A stretch of DNA of 64,000 nt from Cylindrobasidium torrendii FP15055 ss-10 (Eukaryota > Basidiomycota > Agaricomycetes > Agaricales > Physalacriaceae). How positions within the stretch are numbered: the first letter of the stretch is position 1; every line of letters starts with the position of its first letter. The stretch lies in NCBI GenBank assembly GCA_000934385.1, contig KN880480.1, forward strand, positions 62,001 through 126,000. The letters run 5' to 3'. Shown piece by piece: positions 46,757 through 58,176 of the stretch. The notes beneath the pieces are model-generated. The model saw only the letters and a list, made by a program, of their open reading frames with translations, did not search any database and had not been told where the DNA came from. The translations under genes were made by a program, and so were the position numbers.

Positions 46757-47595
46757 ATGGCTTTCATCCCCTCCTCCTACTGGTATCAAGTGCGTTTTGC
46801 TCGTGTCATCGATAAAAGATATCCTTGACCATTATTCGGACAGACGATGAGGCCCGACCTGCATGCGGAGAAGCCGACTCAGTCATCTGTGCAGACAAAG
46901 ACGAAGTACGAGCGTGAGGTTGTGCAGCCCATGAATCAGAAGCTTCAGTTCCAGCTGTTCGTCGTAAGTTGGCTCGTCTCTGCGCAGGAGGTCATCACCT
47001 TATCCCAGAGCTACTAGACGGCCTTCCTCTTGACCGTTGCCGCACCAGTCGCATTGCCTCTTCTTTTCCTTAGAATCAAGAACATGGACACTACAGTCGA
47101 CGCATCCTTCCAGACTATTATTCCTGCTGTCTATGCCTTCACTCTTGCTGGCGCAGGGATCATGGCTCACGCACGCAGCGTTTTATTGGGCTACCAAGAC
47201 AGGGTCACCACAAAGCCCAGTGTATCTGCCTTCCTCTTCTCTATCTCTACTCGGGTAAGCCAGATTCATCCTGAACTTGGCACTTTGCTGAGCAACCGTA
47301 GGGCAACAACGCTATAAAGCGCTCTTACATCGAGTCTGTCGCTACCGCCTCGAACCACCTCAACACTGCGTCGATCGCCGGCCTTGGGCTCGGCGTCGCT
47401 TCGCTGCTCTTCCAGTTCTACCCTGTTGGCATGGCTGGACTCGTTGTCATTGCCGCTGTTACCCTTGCAATCGACAGCGTCGCCAGCAAGGCTAAGACTG
47501 GAACTCTGCTCAACAGCAACGCCCTGTCTGCAGTGTCCCACCTGCGTGGTGCGGTTAACGAGAAGCAAGTTGGAAACTTCGCCCCGGCTCTGTAG
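46757..47595 (+). CDS. Small polytopic membrane protein, unrecognised
   Basis: About 220 residues over four exons: MAFIPSSYWYQ, a soluble hydrophilic exon (MRPDLHAEKPTQSSVQTKTK), then membrane segments. Predicted hydrophobic segments: TAFLLTVAAPVALPLLFL, FQTIIPAVYAFTLAGAGIMA, ASIAGLGLGVASLLFQFYPV and GMAGLVVIAAVTLAIDSVAS, i.e. about four. The C-terminus is short (GAVNEKQVGNFAPAL, stop 47595). Introns: after 46789 (GTGCGTTTTG...GGACAG), after about 46962 (GTAAGTTGGC...CTACTAG) and near 47253-47301 (GTAAGCC...CCGTAG). No signal peptide or known family recognised. It could be an organellar membrane or contact-site component. Confidence 0.78.
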
Positions 47596-48031
47596 ACGTC
47601 AAGTACGGTACTAGGGAGGGGAGAGCAGGGGGAGAAATTTGTGCTGTATTGAGTATGGTGTGGTGTCCGTTGAGAGGAACGAGCGGCGAAGATGTAGCAA
47701 GTAGTGGCTGAGTGTGCATGTATTTATCCAAATTTCGTACTGAATTTCTAGCAATGAACCCGCTGTAGTCATATGGACCTACAAAAGTCCATAGTAATAC
47801 ATTCACTGACTCTAACAAGTGATCACAACGTGAGACGGTCAATCAATCATTACTTGCAAGGATGAAGGTCAAACGTTCAAACACCTAAGGAGTGGGTAGT
47901 GTGGGTATTGAGTTGACTACTAGCCACCTTTGAGGTTATTAATCAAATAGTTATTGCCCCGCGATCGCCTGGTCAGCTCCGCTTCCGTCTCCCATCATCA
48001 CTACCCACCACTTCCCCTCGCTCTCCTCATC
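47596..48031. other. Intergenic, RPD3 promoter region
   Basis: About 435 bases between two plus-strand genes. No TATA box at a good distance and no ORF of note. Confidence 0.4.
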
Positions 48032-50782
48032 ATGACATCTCTCAAAGGGGGCGACCTTATGACACCTTTGGACGGGGATACGCAAAAAAAACGCGTCGTG
48101 CGTGTTTTGAGTGATTGCCAGGGTGCAAACTGAAAGCGTTGAGCAGTGTTATTTCTTCGATTCGGACATTGGTGGGTTTCATTATGGACCTGGACATCCG
48201 TACGTCCCTCAAAATATGCAACGGCACTGGCGCCGCTCACTCAATCACGGTGTAGGATGAAGCCAACGCGTATCCGGATGTGCCATTCCCTTGTAATGAA
48301 CTATGGGCTTTATAAGAAGATGGAGATATTCGTGCGTGATAACTTCGCTTCCGCATACTGTAATGTTCATAACCTATTGTAGCGAGCGAAACCCGCAACC
48401 AAGCGCGAGATGACCCAGTTCCATTCCGACGATTATATCGACTTCTTAGGACGCGTCAGTCCAAGCAACATAAATTCCTATATCAAGGAGCAGCATAAAT
48501 GTGTGTTTTAAAGCTTCCCAACGACTCCAATTACGAATTGGCTAAACAGACAACGTCGGCGAGGATTGTCCTGTTTTCGACGGCCTGTTTGAATATTGCT
48601 CAATATCTGCTGGAGGTTCCATGGGTAGGTTTCCAGGCGTTTAATGGGCTGTTCGTTAACTTGAACGCGTTCAGAGGGAGCCGCGCGCTTAAGCCGCGAC
48701 AAATGTGACATTGCGGTCAATTGGGCAGGAGGTCTCCACCACGCAAAAAAGAGCGAGGCTAGTGGGTTCTGCTATGTGAATGGTGTGTGTGGATCTTGAA
48801 TAACGTGCGCGCGCTCAATTGCTCGCAGATATTGTTCTTGGTATCTTAGAATTATTGAGGTATGCTCGCGGTTCCATTCATTATCACTGAATTTCAACTC
48901 CCGGGTTTGTGCAGATACCATGAGCGAGTCCTTTATATCGACATTGACGTTCACCACGGAGATGGTGTCGAAGAAGCATTCTACACTACCGATAGAGTCA
49001 TGACCGTCAGTTTCCACAAGTACGGCGAATTCTTCCCAGGGACTGGAGAGCTGAATGTGCGTTGAATTCTCTACCTCTTCTCCTTCAGCTCAATCTCGTT
49101 CCCAGGATATCGGCATTAACAAGGGCAAACATTATGCATTGAACTTTCCTATGCGGGATGGTATCACGGACGACAACTACAAGTCCGTATTTGAACCTGT
49201 GAGGCGCCTACTTCAGTGTCTTAGTCTCTCTCAATGCTATTGCAGATCATCAGCCAAGTCATGGAATCGTATGACCCTTCAGCAATAGTTCTGCAATGTG
49301 GGACGGATTCACTTGCTGGAGACAAACTTGGGCCTCTCAATCTTTCCATGAGAGGTAGGTTACCTCACTCAAGCTAGCGCAAGGCTGAATAGTAGCTCAG
49401 GCCACGCAAACTGTGTTAAATTTGTCAAGTCACTGAACCGACCTTTGCTTCTTCTTGGAGGTGGTGGGTACACGATGCGCAATGTCAGTCGAGCTTGGGC
49501 GTACGAAACCGGTCTGGCAGCCGGTGTCGAACTGGGGCCAGGTGAGTCTTCCTTCTAGCGCTGCTGGAATTTCACCGAGCTGACCTTGACTACAGAGATT
49601 CCCGTCAATGAGTACTACGAATACTTTGGCCCTGACTACCAGTTGGACGTGCGCGCCTCCAACACGGAGGATTACAATACACCTAAATACCTCGAGCGGG
49701 TTAAGAACATAATGTTCGACAATCTCAGAAAACTTGGTGGGCCCCCTAGTGTACAGATGCAAAGTACGTATCCGAAAGATTTCACTGGGCTCAAATCTGA
49801 TTTTCCTCCAGCAATTCCCGAGACGCCCATGGACATCCTGATGGCCGACCTCAATGCTGATGAAGACTTGATCCCGAAAGACGAGCGAAGACACCGCTCT
49901 ATTCTTGACACGAGAGTCCAGCGCGATGGTGAGCTATCCGATTCGGACGATGAAGGCGACGGTGGCCGTCGAAATCACGAATCTTTCAAGAAACGCCGTT
50001 TGCACTCTCCCTCACCTCCTTCCGCCGCTCCGGTCGGGCCAGCGACTGAAAATAGGAATGGTGTGGCTATAGAAAATGGAGTCCCTTTGGGGCAAGCAGT
50101 GGTAGACGAGGCGCTCGTGAAAACTCTCGAAGCAGAAATGATGGATTTGGATCCCGAGGAGTCGAACGTACGAATGGAGAGCCTGCCCCCCTCACCTGTT
50201 CCAGGTGCGATGGGTGCACCATCGCCTCCTCCAATTACAATGAAGGAGCCGTCGCCTTTGCCAGTCACAATGGCAGCGCCATCGCCTCCACCGACTTTGT
50301 TGGCGCCATCTTCCCCTCCGCGAGCCTCGATACCTTCCCCTTCTTTGATGACGAAGCCAGCTTCGCCTCTACAGCGAGACAATAGCACCAATGATCCTTC
50401 GAGCTCAGGTGCAGCGCCGAACCCTCAACCTGCTGCAGCACTAGTAGATGCGTCGGGTATTTCAACGCCTGATGGGATTATAGTCGAGCGAGAAAGGAGT
50501 CAAGCAGCAGCGGGAGGTTCGACGGCAGCCTCTATCCTCCCGGAAGCGCCGGCCGTTGGTCAATTGTCGCACGTCCTTGAAGTCACCCCTCCAACTGCAC
50601 TGGGGCCTCTCGCGACATTGCCGTTACCTACCACAACTCAGCCACCTCTTGTGTCCCAGATTGTGCCTGTAGCGCCGAAGCCCATAGTTGAATCCCAACC
50701 TGCACCTCAGGCTCCTGCCCCTGCTCCCCCTCCAGTCGAAGAACCAGAGGATGAACTCGAAGATGGAGAGATGCGGGACTAG
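48032..50782 (+). CDS. RPD3: Class I histone deacetylase, Rpd3 type
   Basis: Zn-dependent lysine deacetylase, catalytic subunit of Sin3/Rpd3 corepressor complexes in the nucleus. From ATG 48032 (a second in-frame ATG is at 48059): [20 protein letters not shown] with [83 protein letters not shown] (active-site HH), [20 protein letters not shown] (zinc-binding D/H), [36 protein letters not shown] (zinc Asp) and [18 protein letters not shown] (catalytic Tyr). Nine or so introns. After the catalytic domain (about residue 390), the last exon (49596-50782) adds [20 protein letters not shown], the usual end block, and then a long acidic and Pro/Ser-rich tail with repeated SPxPxTMxxPSP units, much longer than in yeast Rpd3. 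The stop is 80 bases from the convergent RAD14 stop. Confidence 0.97.
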
Positions 50783-50862
50783 CACATGTGAAACCAATGG
50801 CCACCGTCGTGTATTAAGAATATCTAGGTTAAAATAATGATAATACCGCTGCATGTAGGCTC

Positions 50863-52004
50863 CTACATCTCCTCGAACTCGACAGCGAATCCACACTCCT
50901 CGCAAATTTCCTGGGTTGTCCCGTTCTCCAGCTTCTCTTTGATGGAGAATTTATGAACATGCTCTGCGTCTTTGCGTTTCTGCCAGACACCCTCTTTGGT
51001 GCGTCGTCGGAGGTCCTTGAGGCTCTGTTCAAATTTCTTGTTCTTTTTCTTCTTCTTCTCAGCGACGCGCTTTTCGAACTCGACATCCAGAGCTTCTGGA
51101 GAGCCCCATTTCTTCCATGCAAATTCTTCCACTTGCCATCGCATGAAAAGCATCATGTTGGCGTATGTCGAGCTATGTGGGTTCGCTTTGAGAAGGTGAG
51201 GGAGCTCTTCTTCATCTCGCAGTTCGGCTGAGAAGAAGTCAGAGTCGTGATGTTATACACCAAATAGAGGATGTACGGTCAGTCAAAAGGTAGTCCTGCA
51301 TAATGATTAGTTGGATATGAACTGAACGGAGCCATGGATTCGATATACCTCTTTGCATTCGGACTTGGTCAGTAAACTGTATTTCTCTGGAATGTTATCC
51401 GCGCAGCGTTTGCAAACCACACACTTGAAGACCTTGTTGTAAGAGTGTTCTATGGATGTCGTATTACATTCCCTGCATTTCGGGTTCTTGTCAGGATCCA
51501 GTGAGAAAGCTGTAACGGGAGCGAGTGAGTGAATGCATAGAATTGCGGGGTCAGTCTTGGCGTCAAACTCGGACGCACCAGGTTCGAGATTCTGCTTCGC
51601 ACGCTGCCTCTCACGCTCTTTCTCTTTTCGCTGTTGCTCCGCGTCTATCTCCTTTCCATCGTCGACCAAGAAACCTCCCTTCGAGTTGACCATTTTGGAG
51701 AGGTCATATTCGTAGAATGCCTTGAGATAGCGGTCGGAGCCATTACGGCCCTTGTTCTTGTTGTTTGGCGCAGTGGGAGATCCAGACGTGCCCGCTATGG
51801 GACGCTTTCGATTGGCATTGACTCCGGATGACGCGGTGGCAGCTTCTTCAGTCTCGCGTTGCCTCTGCTTTGCTAATAATCACCAGGATGAATAAGCCAT
51901 GGTTCACATATCGGATGGGAAAAGGCACCTTTCAAGCGGTTCAATTCGAACTGTTTAATTTGGTCTGACGATAGAGGTAGCTCCTGCGTGGATGACGAAG
52001 CCAT
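50863..52004 (-). CDS. RAD14: DNA repair protein Rad14/XPA
   Basis: Damage-verification and scaffold protein of nucleotide excision repair. From ATG 52004: MASSSTQELPLSSDQIKQFE, a hydrophilic region, YLKAFYEYDLSKMVNSKGGF, LVDDGKEIDAEQ. A short intron, then the C4 zinc finger: KCRECNTTSIEHSYNKVFKC with VVCKRC (CxxC...CxxC), CADNIPEKYSLLTKSECKE (the typical XPA core), DYLLTDPELRDEEELPHLLK over an intron, ANPHSSTYANMMLFMRWQVE, EFAWKKWGSPEALDVEFEKR, and a Lys-rich helix ending with GVWQKRKDAEHVHKF. A C-terminal CEECGFAVEFEEM ends at 50863. All family motifs are present. About 320 residues; four introns. Convergent with RPD3 and divergent from the thioesterase gene. Confidence 0.96.
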
Positions 52005-52277
52005 GATGGTGGTAATAATCAAGGAAGTACATTGTGCGCATTGCTCCCGGGGCAAAGAGTCCGTGATCCGGATCCGATCCGGAATCGAATGTAGTGCACT
52101 GAAGTTGAATCCGAACTCGATGAGGCTTGACTGACGACTACCGTGTTCGCAGAACGACTTGTAAAGTTGCCGCGGTTAAAATGAACCCTGGAAAACGGTC
52201 ACAGAAACGATGTACTGAGTATATAAACTACTCGTGAAAAATGTAGACAACAACCTCTACCTGCCTCACCAGCTACT

Positions 52278-53792
52278 ATGTCTTCTTCATCGGCACCCAT
52301 TACCAACAACCAAGTCGAGCATGAGCATATCCGTAGCTCCCTCCAAGTCGAGAAACTCGAGGCCAACCTATTTCGTTCAAAAATGCTTTGGCTTCCGGGT
52401 GGATCCAAGGGAGTCTTTGGAGGGTTTGTCACATTAGCAAAATACGGCACACCTGTGTTCTGACATCCCTCATAGTCAGGTCATTAGTCAAGCGCTCGTT
52501 TCCGCTACGCAATGTGTAGACAAGACATACGGCCTTCATGTATGTCTCTTTACCTCGTCGAATGACCCGTCTTGTTAACAACTTCATAGTCCATGCATGT
52601 TAGTATCCAACTGATTTCAGATCGTTGTATGATTCAAACCTGGCTTCCTTTCAGTGCTACTTCCTTCTGGGCGCATCTCCCGATACGCCCGTTGTGTATC
52701 ATGTTGAAGTACTCCGCCGTGGCAAGTCCTATCTGACATGCATGGTCAAAGCCATTCAGCACGGCAACAACATCTTCATCCTTCTCTGCTCTTTCCACAA
52801 GTCAGAGCCATGGCAAATCACTCGGCAGTGGCAGATGCCTATAGGTATGTCTACTGTCGCACGCGCCTGCCATCCTTCTGAGTTTGGCAGTACCTACACC
52901 AGAACAGTGTGCAGACGTGGAGGACGTACATCTTCGTAACTCTGAGACTCCCGGACTTAATCCTACCATCAAGCAGATTTTGCAGCGAGTCGCTGAGGTA
53001 AAGATTTGATACAGGTCGAACTCTACATTCGAATGCTAATCATTCCTTTTGATAGGAGCGTCGCAAGAGCCCAGTTGCAATGAAGCAATGCCTCGACCAT
53101 GAGATCACCGCGGACGGCCATGTACGCTATATGTATTGGATGAAGGCTCGAGATATTCGAAAATACCCCGCTCATTACCAAAAGGCAAGCAGTACACCCA
53201 ATATCTTCCACGAATACACCCTAACTTTCCATTAGTGCATCCTCGCATATATATCTGACCTTTACCTGTAAGTCTTCATGCATCGAAGGTCGTTGTTGCT
53301 CATGTTGTCAGTATTGCTACGGTGCCAAAGATGTTGAACCTCGATCTACACGCGAAGGGACCAGGAGCGCTTGGAATGACTGTGAATCTCATTGAAGCCT
53401 CTTAATTTCATTGCGTACTGACCGCCTCTTAGTCTACCCTCGACCATGTAATCCAGTTTTACGAGTGCGTTTATGATTTTCTTGCGCCAGAACCTCTAGT
53501 CTCATTCTGATTGCGATAGTAATGACTTTGACTGCGGTGACTGGATGCTCTACGTTGTAAGTTATCTTCGCATAGCTGTCCGTTTATTTGACTAAATTGC
53601 GCGTGAAGATGGAGAACCCCGTAGATGGCTTGGGAAGAGGCCTTGCACGGGGACAGGTATGCAGCTCTTCGTCGTAAACTCGACAGAATGTCTGAAGAAT
53701 GTCAGATTTTTACACGCGAAGGGAAGCTTATTGCGATTACAACACAGGAGGGAGTGGTACGGGAGGACGTCAGACCTACGACGAGGTTGTAG
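52278..53792 (+). CDS. Acyl-CoA thioesterase II (TesB/ACOT8 family)
   Basis: Double-hotdog thioesterase that hydrolyses acyl-CoA to free fatty acid and CoA, peroxisomal in fungi by family. From ATG 52278: LEANLFRSKMLWLPGGSKGV plus FGG (substrate entry), QVISQALVSATQCVDKTYGL, SMHCYFLLGASPDTPVVYHV with EVLRRGKSY, IFILLCSFHKSEPW. A linker PEQCADVEDVHLRNSETPGL, then KYPAHYQK, ILAYISDLYL with the catalytic-type Asp, IATVPKMLNLDL, STLDHVIQFYDNDF, DCGDWMLYVMENPVDGLGRG and LARGQIFTREGKLIA, ending GVVREDVRPTTRL at 53792. At least nine exons; the short introns were placed by frame only in part. A C-terminal PTS1 signal (SKL-like) is not evident: the last residues are TRL. This gives it a questionable localisation. 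The next gene starts 150 bases downstream on the same strand. Confidence 0.88.
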
Positions 53793-53941
53793 TATACCTG
53801 TATAAAGAAATCCTAGAGGCGTTCTATTACTCTAGTCAATTGAAAGAACAACCCCGTCGAACTCCGGCTGTACCGGCCCGATCCTCCGTTGCTGTCCTTG
53901 ACTTGTACTCTCATCCTCAACGTCAACTATCATTGCCTATC

Positions 53942-55195
53942 ATGTCTGATGAAGATGTCAACCCATACGAGCTCATTGGAGTTGGAATGGACGCGGATGA
54001 CCAGGCAATAAAGTCGGCGTATCGCAAAACCTCGCTGAAAGTGCATCCAGATAGAGTCAGTCATTTCATAATGCCGCGACATCTTTGTTGATCCCGAGTC
54101 TCCAGAATCCTAATAATCCAGAAGCAGGTGTGTCAAGTCCCAGGTCCTCTTGATAGGACTGACGCTGATCCTCCTAGCCAGACTCTTCCACGAGTTGAAT
54201 CAAGCATACGAGCTTCTGCTCGATCCCCTCCGGCGCCTAGCTGTTGATACGAAGCTTAAAGCGAAGCAAGTGCGCAAGGAACGCTACAAGACATACGACA
54301 ACAAACGAAAAGTGTTAGTAGAGGAGCTTGAAGAACGCGAACGTGCATTCAAGAGGCAGCGGGCCAATAAGCAAAGAGATGACCTCAAACGATATCAGGA
54401 TACCGAACGAGTCAAAGAGGAGGGGCGGAGGTTACGAGAGGAAAAAGAGAAAGAACTCCGGGAGCGTGAGCACGAACGTGTAGCAACACCCCCGCCACGA
54501 CCAGAAGATGAACCGCCGTCGATTGGTGTGTTGTGCTCTGCTCGGACTATGATACAGAACTCACAGGGGACTACAGGTGCAACCGACACTACTGTTCGCG
54601 TGAAGTTCACACTCGCCGCCCATCCTGAACTCGCGACAAAAGAGGCTCTATCCTCATTGCTCGCACCATTCGGTCCCACAGATACAGATGCCATCGTGCT
54701 TTCTCTCAAGCCTCCCAAAAAGAATCCTGCAGGTCCTGCTAAAAATGGGACTGCCTTGATCTCATTCAAACGGATTGGCGATGCCTTCGCAGCAGTGTGC
54801 GCAAGTGGTCAAGCAGCTCGCGGCCTCAAGGACGTTGATATTGCGTGGGTTGGCAGCAAGGAGCCCGAGATCATCGGTTGGCTGAAATCCACGGGCAAAC
54901 TATCTGCTGCTCAGCCTCCGCCAACTCCTCCAAATGCGCACACAAGTACGCGCGCCACCGAGTCAGCCGCATTCTCTTCATTTCCTTTGAGCTTCCCGAC
55001 AAGTTTCCCTCAGAGTATTGTATGTGTTCACTTCTCATTCTTCGGACAGTTCGACTGAGCGTTTTCTAGCCAGAGCCCACTCCCAGCGCTGCTGCAGCGA
55101 CTGTAGACTACGAATCTCTAACACTGATGCGTTTGCGCCAGGCAGAACGGGAGCGGTTAGAACGGGAAATACGGGACCAGGAGTCAGAAGAGTAA
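53942..55195 (+). CDS. DnaJ + RRM splicing cochaperone (DNAJC17/Cwc23 type)
   Basis: J-domain protein associated with the spliceosome. The ATG at 53942 gives MSDEDVNPYELIGVGMDADD, QAIKSAYRKTSLKVHPDR with the HPD motif that stimulates Hsp70. After one or two introns (54058-54175), ARLFHELNQAYELLLDPLRR completes the J domain. A charged coiled coil follows (KVLVEELEERERAFKRQRAN, REEKEKELREREHER), then after an intron (54524-54574) an RRM-like domain: TTVRVKFTLAAHPELA, LAPFGPTDTDAIVL, GTALISFKRIGDAFAAV. The C-terminus FSSFPLSFPTSFP joins, over an intron near 55019-55070, to ESLTLMRLRQAERERLEREI, stop 55195. This order (J, coiled coil, RRM) is that of DNAJC17. About 345 residues. Convergent with the MFS gene. 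Confidence 0.9.
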
Positions 55196-55611
55196 TTTCA
55201 GCTTTCGAGCCGTATTTGTTCTGCGTCTGTGATGTTCCATGAATATTTGATGAATGTGCTATCTTCTGACATACGTACCGGACGCATCTGGAAAACGGTC
55301 AATAGCTGAAATACCCGCCAGATCCAGGTCAAATCGATGGTGCGCATATATTGCACGGCATGGTTCGAAGGTTCGTGGGGTGGGGCGTACACTATAATCT
55401 ATCCAAGGTGGACTCGAGACTCGAGTGACAATCATGGGCATACATCCCCTTCGATCTTCCAACCATCGTCTACGCTATGAACAACACGGCAAAGCAGTAA
55501 TGGTATCTATACATATAATACAAAAGGCGTGGTAAATAAGTTATGTGGACCATGTCATGTAGACGTGAAATGCGAGCCCCCCGGGAGATTTTTTGAATTG
55601 CGAACCCCTGC
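55196..55611. other. Intergenic between convergent DnaJ and MFS genes
   Basis: About 415 bases of presumed 3' sequence. No tRNA-like B box with a matching A box, no ORF of note. Confidence 0.4.
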
Positions 55612-57479
55612 TTAATCCTCGTCGTCCGAATCTGCTTCCTCCCAAAGCTCGACTGGCAACATGGATGCCGGGATCAACGAAAGGATGGCAAAGGTGAACA
55701 ACAATGCGTAGACGCCATATCCATAGAGAATGTTGTTTTCGACCGACACAGAGAACATGGATGCAGAAAAGGCCGGACCAATGGCGCGAATGATGGAGAT
55801 GGCAGTCTGTGACAGGCCGTTCGTAGCGCCGAGCGACGCTTTGCATGGTGCAGAAGCCGTTATAATGATCATGATAGATCCTGGACTGAGGTCAGCAAGG
55901 GTCATCGTCGGCAAGTATCAAGACGCACCAAAAGCCATGTCAGACAGCGCCAACAGCACAATGATAGCACTCAATCCTACCCATTGCCATTTTGTACCCG
56001 CAACGATACTTGTAGCTGGGAATAAGGCAAAGACACACGCATATGCAGCTATGCCGCATATGAATACTTTGCGCTCGCCGAATCTGCGGATGATTTTGGA
56101 GAAGTAGAGGTACTGGTACGCCCCACACAGGGTACCATACGCGCCCAAGATGTAGCCAATTCGGGAGGGCTGGAACTCCAGGCCGCCAATTTCTCGGGGC
56201 ATAGAAGCGAAGAGGGGAAAGAGTGCGTTGAATGAAATGTTGAGGAAGGCGAGGGTGGCATAGTTCGTGACCGAAAGGACAACCGGGTAGGTCAGGAGTC
56301 CGCGAAGGCCATTGACCGGTGGCTGCTTGGAGGATACACGCGTTTCTAGACTGTCATAAGATGCTGACCGACGCTTTTTCGGCGGAGCACTCTGAAATAC
56401 AGAGGAGATTAGCGAGTGCAACGAAATCATTGATTTAGCTCTAACCTCTGTGAAAACGAACAAGACTAGCAAAACGCAGGCAAACCCGCAAGAGGCAGCG
56501 ATAAGACATGGAAGAAAGTAAGGATACTTGATCCAAAATTCCCCCGTAAAGACCATTGGGAATCGTTCGTGTGGTCTAGCAAAGGTGCCACCGATAAGCG
56601 GGCTAGAAGAGAAGCATGAGCCAAGATCAAATAAAGTTTAGAGTAGCTGACGAACCCCATAGTTGCTCCAAATGACCAAACGACAGGCAAAAGAGCAAAA
56701 CCATCCGCTCGGTTGGATGAATCTGTCAGATCACCCATGGCACTTTTCATGACACCTAGAACGGCCAATCAGCGATGAAAGTGAGGTACTAGACGAGGAT
56801 GCCCACGTACCAATGTTGCCGTTGAGCAGGCCAGATATGCTCCTCGCGACTACTAATGCCCAGAAAGTGCGCGCAAGGCCGAAGGAAAGCATGGAAATGC
56901 TAGCTCCAAAGAGTCCAATCATCAACACAGGTTTCCTGCCTATCCGGTCCGAGAGACGACCCCTGCATGCTGGTCAGCTTGGTGATTGTACTTGAAGAGT
57001 CCGGGTCGTACCAATGCAAAACAGTGACTGCCTCGGTAGCAAAGAACAGGGACTCCTACGATGATTGATGAGTTGAGTGACCATGCGCACGCCTTCTTCG
57101 ACGCACAATGAGCCCAGCATAGTACCCGACGCGTCGCTCGTCTCCCCCGGTGATGTCCAACTCGCTGATAAGCTAGTGGACGCGGAGTTACATATAGTAC
57201 AAGGATGGCGTTCGCAGGACTCACCTGGTTGATATATGGGTAGATGGACATGCTCGTTATTGGCTCAACAAGCTGGACGGTGAGCATAGTGAACAGCTGC
57301 AGTACCGGGAGCGGCGTCGGGGCCCGCTTCTTGCGAACACGACGGCCGCTTGTGTCTGAATCGGACCCATCTCCTGCGAGACCACTCTCTGCAGAAGCCC
57401 CATACGTGATGGGCTGAGAGAGAAGGTGCGTGCGCTCATTGACGTCGGAGACTTCGCGGGTTTGGATGGAGGCAGCCAT
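55612..57479 (-). CDS. MFS transporter (drug:H+ / ZIF-like family)
   Basis: Major facilitator with 12 predicted membrane helices. From ATG 57479 a hydrophilic cytosolic N-terminus (HLLSQPITYG, RRVRKKRAP), then helix 1 LPVLQLFTMLTVQLVEPITS. Three short introns give ESLFFATEAVTVLHW and GRLSDRIGRKPVLMIGLFGA, the D-R-x-G-R-K signature between helices 2 and 3. Next SFGLARTFWALVVARSISGL with LNG, KSAMGDLTDSSNRADGFALL, PYFLPCLIAASCGFACVLLV, a central loop with KKRRSASYDSLETR, then VTNYATLAFLNISFNALFPL, IGYILGAYGTLCGAYQYLYF, and the last helices ending with an acidic tail EEADSDDED at 55612. The family includes fungal toxin and vacuolar metal/organic-acid exporters; substrate not predictable. The start codon lies 38 bases from the target duplication of a mobile element, so its upstream region is altered. 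Confidence 0.92.
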
Positions 57480-57516
57480 GGCAAGAACGGGTACCCACCA
57501 GGTAGATTTTATACAT

Positions 57517-57522
57517 GACTAT
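57517..57522 (+). repeat. Target site duplication, left copy (GACTAT)
   Basis: GACTAT directly abuts the outer end of the left terminal inverted repeat. The same hexamer follows the right one. Confidence 0.7.
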
Positions 57523-57550
57523 ACAAGAGGGACGTGATCGGCCGATAACG
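57523..57550 (+). repeat. Left terminal inverted repeat
   Basis: 28 bases, exact reverse complement of 58177-58204. The next base inward differs between the ends. Confidence 0.85.
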
Positions 57551-57752
57551 GACAGAGATCATCAGGTAGGGTGGTCGACCACCCCCCCATATATCGGGTA
57601 ATTCACGTGTCCGGCAACTCGGCTGTCCTTGATTGCCGCGAGCACGGCACTCATCGCGACTCTGCTAAATCTCAGGTTTATCGTCGTTTCAAGCTATAAA
57701 CTAGCATTAATCCGCCTGTTTACTGTTAAACTGATGCAGGGGGCTGGCTGTG

Positions 57753-58083
57753 TCATGCCTTTGAGCTCCAAGCTTCAATCAACGCCGCGCTAGTATCAAG
57801 TCCTTCAATCTTCGCTGCCATCTTGCAGACTGCCCTCAATATGTCAGAGAGTTCTTGGGGGACATTACCATCATAGATTTTGGTGAGGAGCTGGAGGTAA
57901 TGAGGATTCTTGTGAGTAGTTGCGACATTATGTACATGATTGTGTGGGCACCTTTGAATCCTGATACGCACGGTGACTCACCGCATGCACGACATACTGT
58001 AGCCTACCCTCCTTACAGCTCTGTTCCACTTTACTCAGAATAAATCCTTTATAAAACTTTATCGTCAACAACGACTTTAACAT
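57753..58083 (-). CDS. Small two-exon ORF inside the mobile element
   Basis: Two exons splice in frame: 58083-57982 (34 codons, MLKSLLTIKFYKGFILSKVE...) and 57908-57753 (51 codons plus stop, NPHYLQLLTKIYDGNVPQEL...SSKA), with a clean 73-base GTGAGT...ACAAG intron (57981-57909). The product would be 85 residues, helical, with an amphipathic N-terminus. An in-frame GTG lies upstream but no earlier ATG. No family recognised. The good splice signals and sensible composition argue for a real or recently real gene, either a cargo gene captured by the element or a remnant of a host gene into which the element ends happened to fit. I cannot tell whether it is expressed. Confidence 0.5.
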
Positions 58084-58176
58084 CCTAAGGACACGAAGCT
58101 CGGCAAACACGGCCGGAGGCTATCGGCCGCTCGGCAAGATTAGATACAATCATTATTTCGCAAGCCATCACCTGTG

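Noticed and set aside
20610..55195. A functional genome-maintenance cluster (SUMO protease, TOF1, WDR48, RPD3, RAD14)
   Set aside because: The genes are spread over 30 kb among unrelated housekeeping genes on both strands. Chance is the simpler explanation.
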